A stretch of DNA of 64,000 nucleotides from Tenacibaculum ovolyticum DSM 18103 (GCF_000430545.1 NZ_KE387165.1:124728-188727); one strand, 5' to 3'; counted from the stretch's first letter, positions 24,779-33,440 are shown. Numbers and translations are program-made. Notes: generated by a model from the letters alone, not told the origin.

Positions 24779-26257
24779 TTAGTATGCCTTTGCAAAAAGG
24801 ACTCTTTTAGAAGATGGGTTGCCTGTAAAGACACATTTCCCTATTTCTTCTTTAGCATCGTTAGGAATACACCTAATAGTAGCCTTTGTTAATTCTTTAA
24901 TCTTATCTTCGGTTTCAATCGTTCCGTCCCAATGGGCAGAAACAAAACCTCCCTTATTTTTTATTACGTCTTTAAACTCATCAAATGTATCAACCTCTGT
25001 TGTATGATTACTCCTATAGTCTAAAGCCTTTTTAAATAGATTTTCTTGAATATCTTCTAATAGTTTAACTGCAACGTCTACAACTTCATCAATAGCAACT
25101 GTTTTCTTTTCAAAAGTATCGCGACGAGCAACTTCAACGGTACCATTTTCTAAATCGCGATTACCCATTGCAATTCTTACAGGAACTCCTTTTAACTCAT
25201 ACTCAGCAAACTTTGCTCCTGGCCTATAAGTATCTCTATTATCAAATTTAACAGAAACCCCTTTTTTACGTAACTCCTTAACAATTACATCAACCTTTTC
25301 AGTAATTGCATTTAATTGATCATCTCCTTTATAGATAGGAACAATTACAACTTGAATAGGTGCTAATTTTGGTGGTAGCACCAAACCTGCATCATCAGAA
25401 TGAGTCATAATCAACCCACCTATTAAACGTGTTGAAACTCCCCAAGAGGTTGCCCAAACATGCTCTTTTTTTCCTTCTTTAGAAGTATACTTTACATCAA
25501 AAGCCTTCGCGAAATTTTGTCCTAAGAAATGAGAAGTTCCTGCTTGTAATGCTTTACCATCTTGCATTAATGCTTCAATAGTTAAAGTATCATCAGCTCC
25601 TGCAAAACGTTCACTCTCAGATTTAGCTCCTTTAATCACAGGCATCGCCATAAAATTCTCAGCAAATGTTGCATACACTTCTTGCATTTGTTTTGCTTCA
25701 GATATTGCTTCTCCTTTTGTTGCGTGAGCAGTATGTCCTTCTTGCCATAAAAATTCAGCAGTTCGTAAAAACAAACGAGTACGCATTTCCCAACGGACGA
25801 CGTTTGCCCATTGATTTATTAATAAAGGTAAATCACGATACGATTGTATCCAACCTTTATATGTATTCCAAATAATTGCTTCAGATGTTGGGCGAACTAC
25901 TAGTTCTTCCTCAAGTTTAGCGTCAGGATCTACACGTAATTTCCCTTCATTATCAGGGTCGTTTTGCAAACGATAATGCGTTACTACAGCACATTCTTTA
26001 GCAAAACCTTCTGCATTTTTTTCTTCAGCTTCAAACAAACTTTTAGGAACAAATAGTGGAAAATAAGCATTCTCATGCCCTGTTTCTTTAAACATCCTGT
26101 CTAATTCAGCTTGCATTTTCTCCCAAATAGCATATCCGTAGGGCTTAATTACCATACATCCTCTAACCGCTGAATTCTCAGCTAAATCAGCTTTTACAAC
26201 TAATTCGTTATACCATTTAGAATAATCTTCATCTCTTTTTGTTAAATGTTTACTCAT
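24779..26257 (-). CDS. proS: Prolyl-tRNA synthetase, archaeal/eukaryotic-like form
   Basis: A 492-residue class II synthetase that charges tRNA-Pro. It is the short form without the bacterial editing insert (the bacterial type is about 570 residues). Visible marks are the motif 2 region RPTSEAIIW with RWEMRTRLFLRTAEFLWQEGHTAHA, the motif 3-like TSWGVSTRLIGGLIMTHSDDAGLVLPPKLAPIQ region, an anticodon-binding domain (about 285-390) and the C-terminal domain. The ATG at 26257 is preferred to a TTG two codons upstream. It is a single-gene transcript ending at 24752. Confidence 0.96.
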   Translation of the reverse strand: MSKHLTKRDEDYSKWYNELVVKADLAENSAVRGCMVIKPYGYAIWEKMQAELDRMFKETGHENAYFPLFVPKSLFEAEEKNAEGFAKECAVVTHYRLQNDPDNEGKLRVDPDAKLEEELVVRPTSEAIIWNTYKGWIQSYRDLPLLINQWANVVRWEMRTRLFLRTAEFLWQEGHTAHATKGEAISEAKQMQEVYATFAENFMAMPVIKGAKSESERFAGADDTLTIEALMQDGKALQAGTSHFLGQNFAKAFDVKYTSKEGKKEHVWATSWGVSTRLIGGLIMTHSDDAGLVLPPKLAPIQVVIVPIYKGDDQLNAITEKVDVIVKELRKKGVSVKFDNRDTYRPGAKFAEYELKGVPVRIAMGNRDLENGTVEVARRDTFEKKTVAIDEVVDVAVKLLEDIQENLFKKALDYRSNHTTEVDTFDEFKDVIKNKGGFVSAHWDGTIETEDKIKELTKATIRCIPNDAKEEIGKCVFTGNPSSKRVLFAKAY

Positions 26258-26406
26258 AATCAAAAGTTTGGCACAAATATTGTTATTTAATCAACGTAAA
26301 ATTGTCTATGCAAAACTACATTAAAAAGGGTACAAGCCCAACAAAGAAATACTATTTTGCGCTCCAATTTTCGAATTTGTTTTTTATAACCTTAAAAATT
26401 TAAGCA

Positions 26407-27663
26407 ATGAAGTTACATTACACCAAGACCAAACTTCCTTTTTATATACTATCATTATTTATAATGACGACACTAGTTTCTTGCGGAACAATGCAAACTG
26501 TTGCTGGTAATGATGATGGAATTTATGCTGACGACGAACAACAAAAACAACCTCAGCGTAGAATTATTGTTGCAAATAATAAAGAATATAAAGAGCACGA
26601 AGAGAATTACTTCGCTAAAGAAGTTGAACGTCTAGAAGATTTAAATGGAACTGATATTATTACTGATATAGATGATTATTCTTCTGAAGACCCTCTTTAT
26701 AATAATGAGCAGGACTTAATTAATGAAGAAGAATCGGAAGTAAGTATTAGCTACAATAATAATGAACCTTGGGGGTATAATAATAACTCTAGTGATGTTG
26801 TAATAAATATTAACACATCACCTCAATGGGGATACTACAATAATTGGGATACTTATTATGGTTATAATTACAACAGACCATGGTGGCGTTCACGCAACTC
26901 ATATTACGGGGGTTATAATAATTATTGGCATCCTTATAACTACGGACATTATTACAACTATGGAGTCTATTCTAATATAGGTGGTGGTTTTTACAATTCT
27001 TTTTATTGCCCTCCTTACTACAGAAATAATTATTATCGTTCAAATAGATATTATAACAACTCAAGATATAATAATCGCTATTACAGATCATATAGAGGGT
27101 CAAATCCATATAGAAAAAATAGAACCGCATATAACTCACGAAGAAGTTATAATAAAGCAAGACGAAGTGCTACAAGCTCAAGAAGATCTTCAAAAGCTTA
27201 TAATAGAAATAACAGAAGCACTCGTTCAAGAAGTACAAGAAGCTATAACAAAAAAAGAGCAACAAGAGGCACAAGAAATACGAGAAACTATAATAATAGG
27301 TCTACTAGAAACACTAGAAGTTATAACTCTCGTAAAAACAATACAACTAGAAATACAAGAAGTACAGGTAATGCAAATCGTAGTTATAATACAAGAGGTC
27401 AAAAAACAACTCGTAACACAAGAAGTGTAAATTCAACAAGAAAAAGCACTAGAAGATCACAAAGTAACGCTACTCCTAAAAGAAGCAGCAGAACTTACTC
27501 TTCTAACAGAAATTCAGAAAGCTCTAGAAACTCTTCTTATACTCCATCTAGACAAAGCTCAAATACAAGCACTAGAAGTTCTTCTCCATCAAGAAGCAGC
27601 TCTAATAGAAGCTCAAGAAGCTCTTCTTCTAGTCGTAGAAGCTCAAGAGGTGGTCGAAGATAA
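26407..27663 (+). CDS. Low-complexity lipoprotein, Tyr/Asn-rich then Ser/Arg-rich
   Basis: A 418-residue protein. The lipobox LVSCG places the lipid Cys at residue 26. Residues about 30-110 are acidic. Residues about 115-215 are dominated by Tyr, Asn, Trp and Gly (WGYYNNWDTYYGYNYN is typical), and from about 220 to the end by Ser, Arg, Asn and Thr with RSTRSYN- and RNTRSYN-like units. It ends in SRRSSRGGRR. Such composition suggests a disordered, very basic surface or periplasmic tail that could bind anionic polymers such as LPS, DNA or peptidoglycan; this is inference. No known domain was recognised. The repeats leave other frames open by chance. Confidence 0.8.
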   Translation: MKLHYTKTKLPFYILSLFIMTTLVSCGTMQTVAGNDDGIYADDEQQKQPQRRIIVANNKEYKEHEENYFAKEVERLEDLNGTDIITDIDDYSSEDPLYNNEQDLINEEESEVSISYNNNEPWGYNNNSSDVVININTSPQWGYYNNWDTYYGYNYNRPWWRSRNSYYGGYNNYWHPYNYGHYYNYGVYSNIGGGFYNSFYCPPYYRNNYYRSNRYYNNSRYNNRYYRSYRGSNPYRKNRTAYNSRRSYNKARRSATSSRRSSKAYNRNNRSTRSRSTRSYNKKRATRGTRNTRNYNNRSTRNTRSYNSRKNNTTRNTRSTGNANRSYNTRGQKTTRNTRSVNSTRKSTRRSQSNATPKRSSRTYSSNRNSESSRNSSYTPSRQSSNTSTRSSSPSRSSSNRSSRSSSSSRRSSRGGRR

Positions 27664-27712
27664 TTTTAACCAAATTTTCTAAATAAGTTATAAAACTAAT
27701 TTAACGAAAAAC

Positions 27713-29065
27713 ATGAAACGAATTTTAATTTTTGCGATAGTTATCGCTAGTACTCATACTGCCTTTTCTCAATCTTTAGGATATAATGATTTAGGTATTC
27801 TATTTTCTAAAGATGACAATTATGGAACTGCTCGCTTTGAAGCGATGAGTGGTGCCTTCGGTGCTTTAGGTGGAGATGTTTCTTCTTTAGGAATTAATCC
27901 TGCAGGAGCTTCAGTTGCTAAGAAAAGTGTATTTTCTGCTACACTAAGTAATCGTAATACAGAATACTCTTCTATGTATTATGGAAATACAACCAATATA
28001 CAAGACAATTACCTAGATATTAGTCAGGCAGGTGGAATTTTATCTTTTGATACAGCATATAATTCTGAATGGAATCGTTTTGCTCTAAGTTTTAATTATA
28101 GAGTTAAAAAAGATTTTGATGGTTTTTACTCTGCTGAAGGAAATAGTAATAACTTATTTTATAGTGAGCATGTTGCTGATAGCAAAACTGTAAAAACACA
28201 GTTTGATGGTAGTATAGAACAATATAATTCAAGTAGAACCCAAGGACAAACAAGTGTTTTTAACGTTGGTTTTTCTGCAGTGCATCAAAATAAATTATTT
28301 TTAGGTGCTTCTGTAAATTTTCATGATATAGAATTTTACAGAGAAGCTTACTTTAATGAAGTAAACGATGACATTAATGGAAATATATTAGATGTTGAAA
28401 GCTATTCTGAGACATCTATACAAGGAAGCGGAATCTCTCTTGGCTTAGGTTTCATTTATAAACTAAACCAGAACCTTCGTGTTGGATTAGCATACGAAAC
28501 CCCAACTTGGTATCAAGAAGTTATTGAAGATTACTATGATGAATTGATAATGAATGAAGTAAAAAACTTAAATATTGATTCAGATATTGATAATATAACT
28601 CCAGAATCATATTTATACAAATTTAGATCTCCTAGTAGAATTACTGCTAGTGGTGCTTATATATTTGGTAAACAAGGACTAATTAGTTTTGATTACACAT
28701 ATAAAGATTATAAAAATACAAAATTTAATAATGGTAATTTTTCTCAAGAAAATGCAAATTTCGCAAACAATTATCGCAATACACAATCGTTAAACATTGG
28801 TACAGAATGGCGTTTTGATAAAATGAGTATTCGAGGTGGATATCATTATGAAAAAGACCCTAACCTTCTTTTAGGAGGTAATACAAATAAAGATAATGTT
28901 AAAGGATATTCTGCTGGTTTAGGTTATAATTTTGGAAATATGAAATTTGATTTAGCGTATAGCAATTATGAAAACAAACAATATTACACTATTTATAATA
29001 CTGAAGATTTAAATATAAAAAACAACACCTCAAGAATTTCAGCTACTGTTACTTTTAGCTTATAA
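27713..29065 (+). CDS. OmpP1/FadL-type outer membrane protein
   Basis: A 450-residue predicted beta-barrel. The signal peptide ends at about residue 19 (AFSQ). ARFEAMSGAFGALGGDVSSLGINPAGAS is the N-terminal hallmark of the OmpP1/FadL/TodX family, in which the N-terminus plugs the barrel. The barrel strands alternate with Asn/Tyr-rich loops and end in VTFSL. The family carries long-chain fatty acids or other hydrophobic molecules across the outer membrane; the substrate is not known here. The gene follows the low-complexity lipoprotein by 49 bases and may share its transcript. Confidence 0.87.
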   Translation: MKRILIFAIVIASTHTAFSQSLGYNDLGILFSKDDNYGTARFEAMSGAFGALGGDVSSLGINPAGASVAKKSVFSATLSNRNTEYSSMYYGNTTNIQDNYLDISQAGGILSFDTAYNSEWNRFALSFNYRVKKDFDGFYSAEGNSNNLFYSEHVADSKTVKTQFDGSIEQYNSSRTQGQTSVFNVGFSAVHQNKLFLGASVNFHDIEFYREAYFNEVNDDINGNILDVESYSETSIQGSGISLGLGFIYKLNQNLRVGLAYETPTWYQEVIEDYYDELIMNEVKNLNIDSDIDNITPESYLYKFRSPSRITASGAYIFGKQGLISFDYTYKDYKNTKFNNGNFSQENANFANNYRNTQSLNIGTEWRFDKMSIRGGYHYEKDPNLLLGGNTNKDNVKGYSAGLGYNFGNMKFDLAYSNYENKQYYTIYNTEDLNIKNNTSRISATVTFSL

Positions 29066-29085
29066 TCGTATAGATAACAACTTTA

Positions 29086-29119
29086 TATAAAAAGTCCTGC
29101 TTTCGCAGGACTTTTTATA
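29086..29119. terminator. Intrinsic terminator after the FadL-type gene
   Basis: TATAAAAAGTCCTGC, loop TTTC, and the perfect complement GCAGGACTTTTTATA. A and T runs allow it to work in both directions. Confidence 0.85.
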
Positions 29120-29143
29120 TTCACATATATCAGTTTTTTACCG

Positions 29144-29151
29144 TAATTTTG
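29144..29151 (+). promoter_or_regulatory. -7 element (TAATTTTG) for the nfu-ubiE-porT genes
   Basis: TAATTTTG fits TAnnTTTG and lies 18 bases before the ATG at 29170. It overlaps the possible TTG start at 29149, which favours the ATG. Confidence 0.55.
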
Positions 29152-29169
29152 CACTTCATTTTACAACTT

Positions 29170-30063
29170 ATGAGCTCAATTAAAATAAACATACAGGAAA
29201 CGAATAACGAAACCATTCTTAAATTTGTAAGTAATACAATTTTAATAAACGGTGGTAGTTATGAATTCAACAATATAGATGAAGCTAAAGATTCACATTT
29301 AGCACAACAACTTTTTTATCTTCCATTTGTAAAGAAAATATTAATTACAGCAAATTTTATTGCTATTCAACGTTATGACATCGTTCAATGGGATGATGTT
29401 GAAGAAGAGGTTCGTGAACAAATTGAAAACTATTTACAAGAAGGAAACACACTTGTAAAAGAAGAAATAAAGAAAAAAGATGCCGTTGAAGTATATGCCG
29501 AGGTTACACCAAACCCAGCTGTAATGAAATTTGGCTCTAACAAAGCACTTACTCAAACAGATGTTGAATTTAAAAATATTGAAGAGGCAAGTAAATCATC
29601 ACCATTAGCACAAGAATTATTTAGTTTTCCTTTTGTAAAAGAAATTTTCATTTCTGAAAATTATGTATCTATCACAAAATACGATATGATAGAATGGAAT
29701 GAAGTGCATCAAGAAATTCGTACTTTTATAAGAAGTTATATTCAAGATGGAAAAACGATTATACAAGAACTTCCGAAACAACAAACCAAGCAAAATGTTG
29801 AAATACCTAAAGAAGATTTAACTGAGACTGAGGCTAAAATTGTTGATATTTTAGACGAATATATTAAGCCAGCTGTTGCTTCAGATGGTGGTAATATTGC
29901 ATTTCAATCATACGATAAAGAAACAAAAAGAGTTAGTGTAATTTTACAAGGAGCTTGTAGTGGATGTCCTTCATCAACCGTAACTTTAAAAAACGGTATT
30001 GAAACAATGCTTAAAGATATGCTACCAAATCAGATTAACGAAGTAGTTGCAATTAACGGATAA
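29170..30063 (+). CDS. Nfu/NifU-type iron-sulfur scaffold with duplicated N-domain
   Basis: A 297-residue protein. Two Nfu_N domains stand in tandem (about 4-95 and 108-200), each with a FPFVK/LPFVKxIxI core and a W-[DN]-[ED]-V helix. A C-terminal NifU domain (about 215-297) carries GACSGCPSS, the CxxC that holds a 4Fe-4S cluster for transfer to apo-proteins. Most bacterial Nfu proteins have a single N-domain. The start at the ATG 29170 is chosen because the upstream frame lies in a promoter element. ubiE follows after 12 bases. Confidence 0.93.
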   Translation: MSSIKINIQETNNETILKFVSNTILINGGSYEFNNIDEAKDSHLAQQLFYLPFVKKILITANFIAIQRYDIVQWDDVEEEVREQIENYLQEGNTLVKEEIKKKDAVEVYAEVTPNPAVMKFGSNKALTQTDVEFKNIEEASKSSPLAQELFSFPFVKEIFISENYVSITKYDMIEWNEVHQEIRTFIRSYIQDGKTIIQELPKQQTKQNVEIPKEDLTETEAKIVDILDEYIKPAVASDGGNIAFQSYDKETKRVSVILQGACSGCPSSTVTLKNGIETMLKDMLPNQINEVVAING

Positions 30064-30075
30064 TTCTTAATTTAT

Positions 30076-30804
30076 ATGTCAAAAACAATCAAACCGTACA
30101 AAAATTCTGAATTAGGGAAAAAAGAGCAGGTCGCTAAAATGTTTGACAATATTTCTGAAGACTACGATGGTTTAAATCGCGTTATTTCTTTAGGAATTGA
30201 TGTTAGCTGGAGAAAAAAAGTAGTAAAATTGATTGGCGAAAATAATCCTCAACAAATTTTAGATATTGCTACTGGAACAGGTGATTTAGCTTTAATGATG
30301 GCAAAATTGAATCCTAAAAAAATTGTTGGTTTAGATATTTCTGCAGGAATGTTAGAAGTTGGAAAGCAAAAGATAGAAAAAGCTAACTTAACAGATAAAA
30401 TTGAAATGATTGTTGGTGATAGCGAAAACATCCCTTTTGATGACAATACTTTTGATGCTATTACTGTTTCTTTTGGAGTTAGAAATTTTGAAAACCTTGA
30501 TAAAGGTTTAACTGAAATATACCGAGTTTTAAAGCCTGGAGGTAAATTTGTAGTTTTAGAAACCTCTAACCCTACTAAGTTTCCTTTTAAACAAGGCTAT
30601 AAATTTTACACTAATTTTATCCTACCTGTTATTGGTAAAATATTTTCAAAAGACAAAGTTGCATACTCATATTTATCTGAAAGTGCTAATTCTTTTCCTT
30701 TTGGAGAAGCCTTTAACAATATTTTACAAAAAAACGGGTTTAATAGTGCTAAGAATTTACCCGTAACTTTTGGTGTTGCATCAATTTATACCGCTTTAAA
30801 ATAA
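30076..30804 (+). CDS. ubiE: Demethylmenaquinone methyltransferase
   Basis: A 242-residue SAM-dependent C-methyltransferase that makes menaquinone from demethylmenaquinone, the last step in the Bacteroidota quinone pathway. It shows the UbiE start VAKMFDNISEDYDGLNRVISLGID, the SAM motif ILDIATGTGDLA (about 56-67) and the family segment FGVRNFENLDKGLTEIYRVLKPGG. It is often named MenG in menaquinone-only organisms. It sits between nfu and the PorT-like gene, with 1 base to the latter. Confidence 0.95.
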   Translation: MSKTIKPYKNSELGKKEQVAKMFDNISEDYDGLNRVISLGIDVSWRKKVVKLIGENNPQQILDIATGTGDLALMMAKLNPKKIVGLDISAGMLEVGKQKIEKANLTDKIEMIVGDSENIPFDDNTFDAITVSFGVRNFENLDKGLTEIYRVLKPGGKFVVLETSNPTKFPFKQGYKFYTNFILPVIGKIFSKDKVAYSYLSESANSFPFGEAFNNILQKNGFNSAKNLPVTFGVASIYTALK

Positions 30805-30805
30805 T

Positions 30806-31507
30806 ATGTTAAAAAAACTCATTCTTCTCGGATTCTTCGGATTTATTTCATACAGCTCTCAAGCACAACGTGAAAAAATACTAAACCTCCCTAGTTTTGA
30901 TAAGGACCTTTTTCATTATGGTTTTTATTTAGGTACTAATAGTAACAACTATAAAGTATCTTATAAGCCTAGTTCTTTTAATAATGCAGAAATAGAAGCT
31001 ACATCTTCTATTGGTTTTAATGTTGGTTTAATTGCCGATTTACGGTTACACAACAACATAAACTTAAGGTTTGAACCTGGTTTAATGTCTAATACCAAAA
31101 CATTAACATTTAAGCATATTTCTGGAGCAGATAATGTAAAAACTAGAGAAGTTGGAGCTACTTACCTACACTTACCAATAATATTAAAGCTAAGCACTAA
31201 TAGACTTAATAATGTAAGACCATATGTGTTAGGAGGTATATCGTATGATTATAATTTTTCGAGTAATGAAAATAATGATAACGATAATTTTACTGGAGAG
31301 TTTAGAACAACAACAAGTAATATGATGTATGAAATAGGTGTTGGAGTAGATTTTTATTTCAGTTACTTTAAGTTCTCCCCTTCTATAAGAGGTGTTTTTG
31401 CGATTAACAATGAAATTGTACATGACAATAAAGCCTTAAGTCAATGGACAGATCCTATTGACTATCTAGGTACAAGAGGTGTGTTTCTACATTTATCTTT
31501 TGAATAA
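30806..31507 (+). CDS. porT: PorT-like outer membrane beta-barrel protein
   Basis: A 233-residue protein with a signal peptide (to about residue 20, SQAQ) and an eight-strand OmpW/PorT-like barrel. FDKDLFHYGFYLGTNSNNYKV is the characteristic start, and in Flavobacteriia porT (sprT) lies directly after ubiE as here. PorT is needed for the type IX secretion system, which exports adhesins and enzymes with a conserved C-terminal signal and supports gliding. No other type IX gene is in the window. The symbol rests on family style plus gene order. Confidence 0.82.
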   Translation: MLKKLILLGFFGFISYSSQAQREKILNLPSFDKDLFHYGFYLGTNSNNYKVSYKPSSFNNAEIEATSSIGFNVGLIADLRLHNNINLRFEPGLMSNTKTLTFKHISGADNVKTREVGATYLHLPIILKLSTNRLNNVRPYVLGGISYDYNFSSNENNDNDNFTGEFRTTTSNMMYEIGVGVDFYFSYFKFSPSIRGVFAINNEIVHDNKALSQWTDPIDYLGTRGVFLHLSFE

Positions 31508-31510
31508 TAA

Positions 31511-31540
31511 AAAAAGCTACTATATTAATAGTAGCTTTTT
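31511..31540 (+). terminator. Intrinsic terminator after porT
   Basis: AAAAAGCTACTAT, loop ATTA, and its complement ending in a run of T. Confidence 0.85.
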
Positions 31541-31585
31541 TTTATTCTAGTAACTACCCTATAAATAGAAACTAAAACACAAAGA

Positions 31586-31697
31586 AAATGACTTCCGTTT
31601 CCGAAAGTCATTTAAATAACCAAGAAGGCAGGAGTCCCCCGAATTCTACCTTCTTGGTATGTGACACAATTATTTATTTCAAGTCACATATATATCA
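31586..31697 (-). ncRNA. Candidate small RNA B (hairpins H3, H2, H1)
   Basis: On the minus strand three stems follow one another. H3 pairs TATGTGAC with GTCACATA (31690-31658, 17-base loop). H2 pairs CAAGAAGG with CCTTCTTG (31656-31621) and presents TTCGGGGGAC in its tip. H1 is a 12-pair stem AAATGACTTTCG around a GAAA tetraloop (31613-31586, one G-U pair) followed by a broken T run, terminator-like. The G-U pair and the GNRA loop exist only on the minus strand; on the plus strand they become a mismatch and TTTC. No exact promoter was found for this unit. It may be a separate RNA or the end of one longer RNA with unit A. Confidence 0.5.
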
Positions 31698-31797
31698 AAA
31701 AAAAAATGATCATCTTTCGATGATCATTTCAGTAAAGAAAAACTTTACTAATAAGATAGAAGTCCCCCGAAATCTATCATATTCTTTTAAAATTTGA
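31697..31797 (-). ncRNA. Candidate small RNA A (hairpins H6, H5, H4)
   Basis: A minus-strand unit just downstream of the mechanosensitive channel gene. H6 pairs GATAGA with TCTATC (31778-31755) around a loop holding TTCGGGGGAC, the same ten bases as in unit B. H5 pairs AGTAAAG with CTTTACT (31749-31731). H4 is an 11-pair stem AAATGATCATC with a GAAA tetraloop (31729-31704) followed by a long T run, a textbook terminator on this strand only. A -7 element lies just upstream at 31810-31803. Expected length is about 100 bases. It could instead be a structured 3' untranslated region of the channel operon. No known RNA class was recognised. Confidence 0.55.
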
Positions 31798-31802
31798 TGT
31801 AT

Positions 31803-31810
31803 CAAAGATA
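31803..31810 (-). promoter_or_regulatory. -7 element (TATCTTTG) before the hairpin cluster
   Basis: Read on the minus strand, TATCTTTG fits TAnnTTTG and lies 20 bases past the channel stop codon. It would start a transcript near 31797, just ahead of hairpin H6. No TTG is seen at -33. Confidence 0.45.
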
Positions 31811-31830
31811 TAAAAAAAACTTAAATTTAT

Positions 31831-32649
31831 TTATTTTTTAACAATTATTTTACTATCTACGACGTCCTTTATAGGAAAGACTACTTTCTCATTAGCAGTT
31901 GTAACTGTTAAACATATATTATCTATTGCTGTTATAACTCCCTCAACATCACCTATAATTACCTTTTCACCTATTCCTATGTTTTTTCTAGAATAATAAC
32001 CATAAAGTAATTTTGCTACAACATCTTTAGCTCCAAGACCAAATGCCAAAGTAAACGCCAAAAGAACAGAACCTATTAAAAGAGTTAAGTTACTTTTTAT
32101 AACAGATGTATCTACACCGGCTTGATCTAATGCTGTTATTGATAAAAATACTACTATTAAATAAAAAGCAATATTACCTACTAAATTACCTCCTGAAATC
32201 TCAAAAGACTTAAACATCGTTTGAACAGCCTTCTTCACTACTGTACCTAAATAAGCACCAACAACAAATATTCCAATAGCTGTTAATAATCTCGGTAAAT
32301 AAGCAAAAAAGTTTTTAATTCCTTCCGATACGATTTTTAAACCAAACATTTCAGCGCCAACCATAACTAATACAAAAATCAAAAACCACTTTAATACTGC
32401 TAATATTACATTAGTTAATACAATATTTATAGTTGAATTTCCAAATATTTCTGTTTTACTTAATTTTTTTGACCATTCATCTATTTTTGTTTTTGATAGT
32501 GCTTTTTTAATAACATATAAAAAAACTTTTATCAATAACCATGAAGCTACAACAAAACCTATAAACCCAGCTACTGTAGGTAACTTGTCTATTATACTTT
32601 CAAAGGTATCTTTAAAGGGTTTAAAAAAATTAATTTGTAATCCGTACAT
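31831..32649 (-). CDS. MscS-related mechanosensitive channel-like protein
   Basis: A 272-residue inner-membrane protein. About four or five hydrophobic segments lie at residues 25-48, 75-100, 108-132, 150-170 and 180-200. The pore-lining helix resembles the conserved TM-helix repeat (VLLAFTLAFGLGAKDVVAKLLYGYY), followed by a small beta domain (IGEKVIIGDVEGVITAIDN) like the MscS middle domain. The large C-terminal vestibule of E. coli MscS is absent. Likely role: release of ions or solutes on osmotic downshock. It lies 33 bases after a 60-residue gene and an ECF sigma gene on the same strand, so the sigma factor may control it. Confidence 0.85.
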   Translation of the reverse strand: MYGLQINFFKPFKDTFESIIDKLPTVAGFIGFVVASWLLIKVFLYVIKKALSKTKIDEWSKKLSKTEIFGNSTINIVLTNVILAVLKWFLIFVLVMVGAEMFGLKIVSEGIKNFFAYLPRLLTAIGIFVVGAYLGTVVKKAVQTMFKSFEISGGNLVGNIAFYLIVVFLSITALDQAGVDTSVIKSNLTLLIGSVLLAFTLAFGLGAKDVVAKLLYGYYSRKNIGIGEKVIIGDVEGVITAIDNICLTVTTANEKVVFPIKDVVDSKIIVKK

Positions 32650-32682
32650 AATAGTTAGTATTAGTTCTTAGTCTATTTTAAT

Positions 32683-32865
32683 TTATTCTTTAGTCGAAGC
32701 TTCCCCTCCACCTAATAGATCAACGATTGTACTGGGATATTTCACCACAAATAAATCAGCCATATCTATAGTTAGCTTTATCATAGCTACATCATTAAGT
32801 ACTTTTTCTTTAAGTACTTCTGGTAACTCTTCGTTATGTAATATTTTCTTAAATGGGTTATCCAT
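32683..32865 (-). CDS. 60-residue protein between sigma factor and channel
   Basis: A small acidic, helical-looking protein (MDNPFKKILHNEELPEVLKE start, GGGEAS near the end). It starts 5 bases after the ECF sigma stop and ends 33 bases before the channel gene, so it is within a three-gene unit. There is no membrane segment and no cysteine. Its place directly after a sigma gene would suit a small regulator, but nothing in the sequence shows that. The paralogous sigma gene at 33773 has no such neighbour. Confidence 0.7.
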   Translation of the reverse strand: MDNPFKKILHNEELPEVLKEKVLNDVAMIKLTIDMADLFVVKYPSTIVDLLGGGEASTKE

Positions 32866-32870
32866 AATTA

Positions 32871-33440
32871 TTACAATTCGTTATAGGCTTTTATAACTTT
32901 TCCTTTCGCTCTTTTCAAACGCATTTTTACAGCACTCTCTCCCAAGTCTAATGTTATTGAAATATCTTTAATACTCATATCATCTTGATATTTCATTAAT
33001 AAAATCATTTTTTCGGAAGCAGCAATTATTTCTAGAGCCTTCGCTAATTTATCTGATTTTAATTCAAATAATGTAGCGTCGTCAATTTCATCTTCATTAC
33101 TATTTTCTTTAATTTGATCAGTAACTACCGTTACTTTTTCTTTTCTTTTCTCTTTATTTCTTTGCACGTAATTTACACAGAAATTATAGGTAAAAGAATA
33201 TAACCATGTAGAAAATTTCGATCTACCTTTAAAAGTTCTTAATTTTCCAAATAAAAGAATAAATACATCGTGTGTTAAATCTTGTGCTTCTTCTTTATTT
33301 TTAGAAAAACCATAACATTTATTATACACCACGCCAGCATAACGGTCATATAAAACTGCGAATAAATGAGTATCATTTTTTTCTACAATTTTACTAACCA
33401 GCTCTTCATCGCTTAGTTTTGTTATATCAAGACTTTTCAA
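32871..33440 (-). CDS. ECF-type RNA polymerase sigma factor (copy 1)
   Basis: A 189-residue sigma-70-family protein with region 2 (about 22-90, including AQDLTHDVFILLFGKLRTFKG and the FSTWLYSFTYNFCVNYVQRN DNA-melting stretch) and region 4 (about 130-185, MSIKDISITLDLGESAVKMRLKRAKGKV helix-turn-helix). Starts at a TTG (33440), supported by alignment with the start of the second copy. It heads a unit with a 60-residue protein and an MscS-like channel, so it may serve envelope or osmotic stress. No membrane anti-sigma gene (FecR or zinc-binding type) adjoins. Confidence 0.92.
   Translation of the reverse strand: MKSLDITKLSDEELVSKIVEKNDTHLFAVLYDRYAGVVYNKCYGFSKNKEEAQDLTHDVFILLFGKLRTFKGRSKFSTWLYSFTYNFCVNYVQRNKEKRKEKVTVVTDQIKENSNEDEIDDATLFELKSDKLAKALEIIAASEKMILLMKYQDDMSIKDISITLDLGESAVKMRLKRAKGKVIKAYNEL

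Noticed and set aside
26981..27430. 149-codon frame overlapping the low-complexity lipoprotein
   Set aside because: Repeated AGA/AAT/AGC-rich codons leave other frames open by chance; the Ile/Glu-only composition is not protein-like.
31588..31797. Plus-strand open frame of 69 codons over the hairpin cluster
   Set aside because: It is made almost entirely of inverted-repeat arms, has no start signal, and the structural evidence points to minus-strand RNA.
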